Positions 6,805 to 11,331 of a stretch of 11,331 bases of DNA are shown in pieces. The position numbers and the translations under genes were made by a program. Where the stretch lies: the NCBI GenBank assembly GCA_016302095.1, contig JAEDOE010000017.1, positions 1-11,331 on the forward strand, in the 5' to 3' direction. The notes beneath the pieces were generated by a model. The model worked only from the letters and a program-made list of their open reading frames with translations. It had not been told where the DNA came from and ran no database searches. Position 1 is the first letter of the stretch; every line of letters begins with the position of its first letter. Source of the stretch: Anaerovibrio sp. (GTDB taxonomy: Bacteria; Bacillota; Negativicutes; Selenomonadales; Selenomonadaceae).

Positions 6805-7520
6805 CAATAGATACAGCGACGATGGTTTCCAGCGTGGCTGTGGCGGATGAAAAAAGACTGTTAGCGGAGCTGACAGTGCAGACCAGATTAACCCACTCGG
6901 AAACCCTTTTGCCTCATATCGAAAAGGTGCTGCAGCTGGCAGGGGTGGAAAAGGCGGAGCTGACCGGGGTGGCTGTGAGCCTGGGGCCAGGCTCCTTTAC
7001 GGGACTGCGCATAGGGCTGGCGGCTGCCAAGGCGATTGCTTACGGCCTGGGGATTCCTATTTTCGGTATTCCCACTACCGAGGTGCTGGCATGGCATTAT
7101 CCAGTGCCGGAAGTAGAAGTGGTGCCTTTTATTGATGCTCAGAAGGGGAATGTGTACAGTGCCGTTTACAGATGGCAGGGCAAAGGCTTTGCCGAGGTCA
7201 GCCCGGTGCAGGTTTACTCTGTTGATGAGGCACTTGCCCTGTGCGAAAGCCGGCAGAGGACAGTGATGGCGGTAGGCGACATGGCAGCAAAGAAGCTGGC
7301 AGGGCGTGAGGATTTGCCAGCCAATGTGCAGCTGCCGCCTCAGCACATGCTGATGCCACGGGCCGCCAATGTGGCTATGGCAGGCTTGAGGCGGCAGCAG
7401 GCGGGCTTGGCTGACTCCGTCATGGATTTGGAGCCGGTGTATATCAGGCGTTCCGAGGCGGAGGTGCTGTGGGAAAAGCGTCATGCCGCAGCTGATGAAA
7501 AGGAGAAGGTGCAGCCATGA
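6792..7520 (+). CDS. tsaB: t6A biosynthesis protein TsaB
   Basis: A 242-residue ASKHA-fold protein that dimerises with TsaD and serves as the scaffold of the threonylcarbamoyl transferase complex; it has no catalytic metal site of its own. Visible signatures are ILAIDTAT at the N-terminus, HSETLLPHIEKVL (35-47) and GPGSFTGLRIGLAAAKAIAYGLGIP (65-89). The start codon appears to be TTG at 6792, inside the end of tsaE (13-nt overlap), preceded by AAGGAG at 6775-6780. No in-frame ATG gives the conserved ILAIDTAT beginning. The gene ends in an ATGA overlap with rimI. The overlaps on both sides suggest translational coupling of the complex's subunits. Confidence 0.94.
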   Translation: MPILAIDTATMVSSVAVADEKRLLAELTVQTRLTHSETLLPHIEKVLQLAGVEKAELTGVAVSLGPGSFTGLRIGLAAAKAIAYGLGIPIFGIPTTEVLAWHYPVPEVEVVPFIDAQKGNVYSAVYRWQGKGFAEVSPVQVYSVDEALALCESRQRTVMAVGDMAAKKLAGREDLPANVQLPPQHMLMPRAANVAMAGLRRQQAGLADSVMDLEPVYIRRSEAEVLWEKRHAAADEKEKVQP

Positions 7521-8053
7521 GCAGTGAATCCCCGGTGATGGAAAAGGGAGCTGCCGTCATGGGCAGTGAGCGGCAGGCGAGTGGTCATGGCGGCAGCCAT
7601 GGGGAGATTGTCTTCCGCCGCATGGTGCAGGAGGATGCAGATGGCGTGGCAAGGGTAGAGGCGGCATGCATGCCGGTTCCCTGGTCACGGCAGTCCTTTT
7701 GGGAGGAGGCATCCCACACGGACGCCTATTACCTTTTGGCAGAGGATGCAGGGAAGGATGGCTTGATAGTGGCTTATGCCGGCTGCTGGGTGCTTGCCAA
7801 TGAGGGGCATATTACCAATGTAGCGGTGGACCCTGCCTATCAGGGGATGGGGCTGGGCAGGCGGCTGATGAATGAGCTCATTTTGCGGGTAAAGGAGCTG
7901 GGGGTGGATTCCATGACCTTGGAGGTGCGCCCCTCTAATCAAGTGGCAATCAATCTCTATACCAGCCTCGGCTTTCGCAGCGTAGGGCAGCGTCCCAAAT
8001 ATTACACCAATCCTGTAGAGGCGGCTGAAATCATGTGGAATACCAGGCTGTAG
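7517..8053 (+). CDS. rimI: ribosomal protein bS18 N-terminal alanine acetyltransferase (RimI-like GNAT)
   Basis: A 178-residue GNAT acetyltransferase. RimI transfers acetyl from acetyl-CoA to the N-terminal alanine of ribosomal protein S18. The GNAT domain starts at about residue 31 (IVFRRMVQEDADGVARVE). It contains ITNVAVDPAYQGMGLG, with the acetyl-CoA loop QGMGLG at 109-114, and LEVRPSNQVAINLYTSLGFR. There E136 and Y148 have the spacing of the E. coli catalytic pair E103/Y115. The C-terminus RPKYYTNPVEAAEIM is RimI-like. The ATG at 7517 overlaps the tsaB stop (ATGA) and has AGGAGAAGG at 7501-7509. An alternative ATG at 7559, with AAGGGAG at 7544-7550, would remove 14 of about 30 extra low-complexity N-terminal residues. 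Position between tsaB and tsaD is the standard Firmicutes arrangement. Confidence 0.9.
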   Translation: MSSESPVMEKGAAVMGSERQASGHGGSHGEIVFRRMVQEDADGVARVEAACMPVPWSRQSFWEEASHTDAYYLLAEDAGKDGLIVAYAGCWVLANEGHITNVAVDPAYQGMGLGRRLMNELILRVKELGVDSMTLEVRPSNQVAINLYTSLGFRSVGQRPKYYTNPVEAAEIMWNTRL

Positions 8054-8061
8054 AATCTGCG

Positions 8062-8084
8062 GCGGCCTTTGGCCTTGCGTTTTT
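8062..8084 (+). terminator. possible weak hairpin terminator after rimI
   Basis: GCGGCC (8062-8067) can pair with GGCC (8071-8074) and GC (8077-8078) across a TTT loop with a 2-nt bulge, followed by a T-run (8080-8084). It could attenuate transcription between rimI and tsaD. The short, bulged stem makes this a tentative call. Confidence 0.28.
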
Positions 8085-8106
8085 AGCCGGAGTTTTTCGG
8101 AAATAG

Positions 8107-8134
8107 TTGTATATGTGTTATAGATGTTTATAGA
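8107..8134 (+). promoter_or_regulatory. possible tsaD promoter within the repeat region
   Basis: TTGTAT (8107-8112) and TATAGA (8129-8134) are spaced by 16 nt ahead of tsaD. Each hexamer matches the consensus at only four of six positions. The -10 is itself part of the 10-nt repeat, so similar hexamers recur. Weak support. Confidence 0.22.
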
Positions 8135-8180
8135 TATTTGCAGATATTTAAAGATACGTGGAGATATTTAGAGATACTTA
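8121..8180. repeat. degenerate 10-nt tandem repeat upstream of tsaD
   Basis: Six consecutive 10-nt units follow one another with no spacing changes: TAGATGTTTA, TAGATATTTG, CAGATATTTA, AAGATACGTG, GAGATATTTA and GAGATACTTA. The next decamer, TGGATAATAA, still resembles the unit and covers part of the tsaD start. Consensus is NAGATATTTA, with AGAT in the same place in all six. The array occupies the leader just before tsaD and takes the place of a clear Shine-Dalgarno sequence. No protein-coding explanation fits, because the period is not a multiple of three. Confidence 0.85.
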
Positions 8181-9199
8181 TGGATAATAAAATTACTCTA
8201 GCAATAGAATCCAGCTGTGATGAAACCTCGGCAGCTGTTTTGCGCGGCGGGCGGGAGGTCCTGTCGCTGGTGATTTCCACCCAGATTCCTGTGCATCAGA
8301 AATTTGGCGGGGTGGTACCGGAAATTGCCTCAAGGAAGCACATTGTAAATATTATGCCTGTTATAGATGAGGCGCTCCATAAGGCTGGCGTCAGCCTGCA
8401 AGACGTGGACCAGGTGGCAGTAACTTACGGGCCGGGACTGGTAGGAGCGCTTCTGGTAGGCGTATCCGCCGCCAAGGCACTTGCCTTTACCCTGGGGGTG
8501 CCGCTGATTGGCGTCAATCATCTGGAGGGGCATATTTTTGCCAATTTTATCAGCCATCCTGACCTGCAGCCGCCTTTTATGGCACTGGTGGTATCAGGAG
8601 GGCATACCTCCCTGGTGCATGTAAAGGATTACAACTCCTTTGCCCTCATGGGGCAGACCAGGGACGATGCGGCAGGGGAGGCCTTTGACAAGGTAGCCAG
8701 GGTAATGGGGCTTCCTTATCCCGGGGGGCCTCAGATTGATAGGCTGGCCAAGGAGGGCAATCCCCACGCCATTGATTTTCCCAAGGCATTGCAGGAAAAG
8801 GGCAACTATGAGTTCAGCTTCAGCGGCCTGAAATCCGCGGTGCTGAATTATCTGAACAGCATGAAGTGCAAAAATCTGCCTGTCAATAAGGCAGATGTGG
8901 CGGCTTCCTTCCAGAATACCGTCATCGAGGTGCTGATAGCCAAGGCCATGGACGCAGTCAGGGAGTCCGGCTGTGATACGCTGGTGCTGGCAGGAGGCGT
9001 GGCGGCCAATAGCTCCCTGGAAGGGCGGCTTAGGGAGGCGGCTGAACGGGAGGGAATCCGCTTCTGCTATCCTGACAAGCTGCTTTGTACCGACAATGCG
9101 GCCATGATTGGCTGCCGGGGCTATTATCAGGCACAGGCAGGCATTTACTCTGATTTGTATCTCAATGCGGTGCCGGGGCTGGCACTGACGGATTTGTAG
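8180..9199 (+). CDS. tsaD: tRNA N6-threonylcarbamoyladenosine transferase TsaD
   Basis: A 339-residue ASKHA-fold metalloenzyme that transfers the threonylcarbamoyl group from TC-AMP to A37 of tRNA, working with TsaB and TsaE. Motifs are AIESSCDETSAAV (8-20), the metal-binding NHLEGH (H114, H118), VVSGGHTSLV (137-146), GQTRDDAAGEAFDKVARVMGLPYPGG (158-183), FSFSGLKSAV (212-221), AGGVAANSSL (271-280) and the metal ligand D305 in CTDNAAMI. Length is typical (about 340). ATG at 8180 is chosen because it gives the family's usual N-terminus. A TTG at 8138 would add 14 residues encoded by the repeat array and has no ribosome site. The best purine tract before 8180 is only AGAGA (8170-8174), so initiation looks weak or specially controlled. 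Confidence 0.96.
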   Translation: MDNKITLAIESSCDETSAAVLRGGREVLSLVISTQIPVHQKFGGVVPEIASRKHIVNIMPVIDEALHKAGVSLQDVDQVAVTYGPGLVGALLVGVSAAKALAFTLGVPLIGVNHLEGHIFANFISHPDLQPPFMALVVSGGHTSLVHVKDYNSFALMGQTRDDAAGEAFDKVARVMGLPYPGGPQIDRLAKEGNPHAIDFPKALQEKGNYEFSFSGLKSAVLNYLNSMKCKNLPVNKADVAASFQNTVIEVLIAKAMDAVRESGCDTLVLAGGVAANSSLEGRLREAAEREGIRFCYPDKLLCTDNAAMIGCRGYYQAQAGIYSDLYLNAVPGLALTDL

Positions 9200-9223
9200 C
9201 AGCCGGGACAGGAGGCGGCAGGT

Positions 9224-10681
9224 ATGCAGCTTAATGCAAATGATATATCTGAATTTCCAAATGAAACTATTACAGCGGCTTGCCGCAAGTACACTGATTT
9301 GACAGCTATGCAGGCGGAGGTGCTGAAAAGGCTGAACACCTGCCTGCCCTTTATTGCGGATTTGGCACATGCCTATCTGTTTCTCTATGTCAGGACGAAG
9401 GATGCCTCAAAGCTTCTGGTGCTGAAGCACTACCGTCCCCATACCTTTTTTACGGATATTGAGCTGACGGGGGAAGGAGCGATGGTGGCGGCTGTGGAGG
9501 AACCCCTGATTACAGCTGCCTTTGAGAAGGGCAAGTTCATTAAGGGACAGAGGGAATGGCGTTTCGGCATCAATCTGGAGATGTATGTGCATCCTGTCCG
9601 GTCAGGAGGCGAGGTTATAGGCGTGGTGAGCCTGGAGACGGGACGCAGCTATGCTACCTCCAGCAATTACCACCAGCTGATGGATACGGCTGTGTTTTTG
9701 CTGGAGCATGGCAAGAAGGGACTGGACGGGGAACAGTTTCGCACCATGTCGCCGGGAACCGGCATCATCATCGCCGATCACAGCAACCGCATCGTGTTTG
9801 CCAATTTGTCGGCAACCCGCATCTATCGCTCCCTGGGCATTACCAGCCTGATTGGCTGCCGCATGCCGGACAGGGAGCTAAGTGCCATGCTGCACAAGGA
9901 GACCATCGACAGCAGCCGGCCTTATGAGCGGGAAATCCAGATCAGGGATATTGTGCTGGTGCAGCGGGATATTAAGCTGGAGGAAGCGGGGGTTCTGCAG
10001 CGGCGGATTATGCTCCTGTCCGATGTGTCAGAGCTGCGAAAAAAGGAGCGGGAAATCAAGATAAAGTCGGCAGTTATTCAGGAAATTCATCACAGGGTGA
10101 AGAATAATTTGCAGACCATCGCCAGCCTTCTGAGGCTGCAGGCGCGCCGCTCCAAGGTGCCGGAGGTCAAGTCGGCACTGCAGGAAAGCACCAACCGCAT
10201 CCTGAGCATGTCAGTGGTGCACGAGTTCCTGTCCCAGCAGGACGCAGAGGAAATCAAGGTCATTGAGGTGACGCGGAATATTCTGAATACGGTGGCACCC
10301 AATATGGTTTCCAGCGATTTTCAGCTGGAGCAGGTATATGACGGACCGGAGGTGATCCTGCCTTCCCGCACTGCCAGCAACCTGGCCGTGATTATCAATG
10401 AGCTGATTCTCAATTCCATTGAGCATGGCTTTGAGGGACGGAACCGGGGGCTGATCGGACTGCATACGGAAGAAACAGCAGAAGGTTATGTGCTGGAGCT
10501 GTATGATGACGGCTGCGGCCTGCCTGCTGATTTTGATTTGACCAGAACCCGTTCTTTGGGCTTGCAGATTATCAGGACACTGGTGGCTGATGATATGGGT
10601 GGCGAGATAGAGCTGTTCAGCCGTCAGGGAACCCATGCGAAAATTACGATACCACGAAATCCAGAGGGAGGAGAATATTGA
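9224..10681 (+). CDS. soluble PdtaS-like sensor histidine kinase (H_kinase_N, PAS, HisKA_2, HATPase)
   Basis: A 485-residue kinase without membrane segments, so a cytosolic sensor. Residues about 20-160 resemble the H_kinase_N (GAF-like) sensory domain (YRPHTFFTDIELTGEG, VHPVRSGGEVIGVVSLETG). A PAS-like domain follows at about 175-270 (GIIIADHSNRIVFANLSA). Then come HisKA_2 (EIHHRVKNNLQTIASLLRLQ, likely phospho-acceptor H290) and an HATPase with N-box NELILNSIEHGF (392-403), G1 DDGCGLP (428-434) and G2 SLGLQIIRTLV (444-454). Order and motifs closely match Mycobacterium PdtaS as I remember it, and EutW-type kinases are related. AGGAGG (9210-9215) lies 8 nt before ATG. The gene begins 24 nt after tsaD and is followed directly by the response regulator gene, its presumed partner. 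The signal sensed is unknown. Confidence 0.92.
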   Translation: MQLNANDISEFPNETITAACRKYTDLTAMQAEVLKRLNTCLPFIADLAHAYLFLYVRTKDASKLLVLKHYRPHTFFTDIELTGEGAMVAAVEEPLITAAFEKGKFIKGQREWRFGINLEMYVHPVRSGGEVIGVVSLETGRSYATSSNYHQLMDTAVFLLEHGKKGLDGEQFRTMSPGTGIIIADHSNRIVFANLSATRIYRSLGITSLIGCRMPDRELSAMLHKETIDSSRPYEREIQIRDIVLVQRDIKLEEAGVLQRRIMLLSDVSELRKKEREIKIKSAVIQEIHHRVKNNLQTIASLLRLQARRSKVPEVKSALQESTNRILSMSVVHEFLSQQDAEEIKVIEVTRNILNTVAPNMVSSDFQLEQVYDGPEVILPSRTASNLAVIINELILNSIEHGFEGRNRGLIGLHTEETAEGYVLELYDDGCGLPADFDLTRTRSLGLQIIRTLVADDMGGEIELFSRQGTHAKITIPRNPEGGEY

Positions 10682-11257
10682 ATGAAAGCCTTGAAAATTG
10701 TGATTGCTGATAATGAATCTGTTATCCGCATGGATGTCCGTGAGATGCTGGAGGAAGCAGGTCATGAGGTAGTGGGCGAGGCTGTAAATGGAATCAAGGC
10801 AGTGGAGCTGGCCAGGAAGCTGAAGCCGGATCTTTGCATACTGGATATCAAGATGCCGGAGATGGACGGGATTACTGCTGCCAAGCTGATTACGGAGGAG
10901 AAGATTGCACCGGTGCTGCTTCTGACGGCTTTCAGTCAGAGCGATATGGTAAAGCGTGCCACGGATGCAGGGGTGCTGGCCTATCTGGTGAAGCCGGTGC
11001 AGGAAAGCAATCTTTTTCCGGCCATTGAGGTGGCGATTTCCCGCTATCAGGAAATGCACCAGCTGGAGGATGAGCTGTTCAAGGTGAAGGATACCCTGGC
11101 CATGCGCAAGACGCTGGACCGGGCCAAGGGGATTCTCATGGATGCTCATGGGCTTACGGAGTCGGAGGCCTTCCGCCGCATCCAGCAGTACAGCATGGCC
11201 AAGAGAAAGACCATTAAGGAAGTGGCGGAGGCAATTATCCGGGCAGCAACAAAATAA
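10682..11257 (+). CDS. ANTAR-domain response regulator (PdtaR-like antiterminator)
   Basis: A 191-residue response regulator. The receiver domain (about 4-120) has D10, phospho-acceptor D55 (CILDIKMPEMDG), T82 (LLTAFSQ) and K104 (AYLVKP). A coiled-coil linker (about 122-142) leads to an ANTAR domain (about 143-190; LDRAKGILMDAHGLTESEAFRRIQQYSM). ANTAR regulators bind paired hairpins in nascent RNA and prevent termination once phosphorylated and dimerised. It therefore probably controls leaders elsewhere in the genome rather than promoters. ATG follows the kinase stop codon without a gap, with GGAGGAG at 10667-10673. The receiver's first acidic cluster reads ADNES, so the second acidic residue is Asn11. 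Strong likeness to Mycobacterium PdtaR. Targets are not identifiable here. Confidence 0.93.
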   Translation: MKALKIVIADNESVIRMDVREMLEEAGHEVVGEAVNGIKAVELARKLKPDLCILDIKMPEMDGITAAKLITEEKIAPVLLLTAFSQSDMVKRATDAGVLAYLVKPVQESNLFPAIEVAISRYQEMHQLEDELFKVKDTLAMRKTLDRAKGILMDAHGLTESEAFRRIQQYSMAKRKTIKEVAEAIIRAATK

Positions 11258-11331
11258 ATTGGAAATTTCAGTTTGTCGTAGTGGTTATTCGTTACTTCGT
11301 GCATATACTGACTGATGTAATTTGATACTTC
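11258..11331. other. intergenic tail, no feature recognised
   Basis: The 74 bases after the response regulator contain no clear terminator hairpin, ribosome site or start of a gene. The kinase-regulator transcript may continue past the window, or its terminator may lie outside. Confidence 0.5.

Noticed and set aside
8121..8180. Reading the AGAT decamers as a TRAP-type RNA binding site
   Set aside because: TRAP sites are GAG/UAG triplets separated by 2-3 nt. Here the triplet-like elements are 10 nt apart.
10211..11149. 312-residue open frame on the minus strand opposite the kinase and response regulator
   Set aside because: It lies fully antisense to two genes with clear domains, and its product is rich in His, Gln and Leu without recognisable motifs.
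11258..11331. Possible ANTAR target hairpins after the response regulator gene
   Set aside because: No pair of hairpins with 6-nt loops of the A..G type and no terminator could be drawn in these bases.

Overview
The window looks like a chromosomal stretch from an anaerobic, Gram-positive-lineage (Firmicutes/Bacillota) bacterium. By eye the coding DNA is of moderate G+C with AT-rich intergenic spacers. The evidence is the Firmicutes-type order tsaE-tsaB-rimI-tsaD, a reverse rubrerythrin (rubredoxin domain first) typical of anaerobes, and an ANTAR two-component pair. A Negativicutes/Selenomonas-like origin is my best guess, but this is inference. I see no tRNA, rRNA, CRISPR array, insertion sequence or phage gene.

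Region 1 (1-5417, plus strand) is a pyrimidine-nucleoside uptake and breakdown cluster. A Crp/Fnr-family regulator is followed by uridine phosphorylase (udp), a concentrative nucleoside transporter (nupC), phosphopentomutase (deoB), deoxyribose-phosphate aldolase (deoC) and cytidine deaminase (cdd). It ends at a strong 14-bp-stem terminator. The enzymes form a complete route: NupC imports nucleosides, Cdd turns (deoxy)cytidine into (deoxy)uridine, Udp releases uracil and (deoxy)ribose-1-phosphate, DeoB makes the 5-phosphate, and DeoC splits deoxyribose-5-phosphate into acetaldehyde and glyceraldehyde-3-phosphate.

Region 2 (5464-6327) holds a convergent reverse rubrerythrin gene on the minus strand and a roughly 320-bp AT-rich divergent spacer. 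The spacer carries a promoter for each side and, between them, a near-consensus Fur-type 7-1-7 operator with a third half-site.

Region 3 (6328-9199, plus strand) is the tRNA t6A modification operon tsaE-tsaB-rimI-tsaD, with tight overlaps between the first three genes. A six-copy, strictly 10-nt-period repeat lies immediately upstream of tsaD.

Region 4 (9224-11257, plus strand) follows tsaD by 24 nt. It is a soluble histidine kinase (H_kinase_N, PAS-like, HisKA_2, HATPase) and an ANTAR response regulator, both strongly resembling mycobacterial PdtaS/PdtaR. ANTAR regulators usually act on RNA as antiterminators; no target hairpin pair was recognised in this window. The last 74 bases hold no recognised feature.
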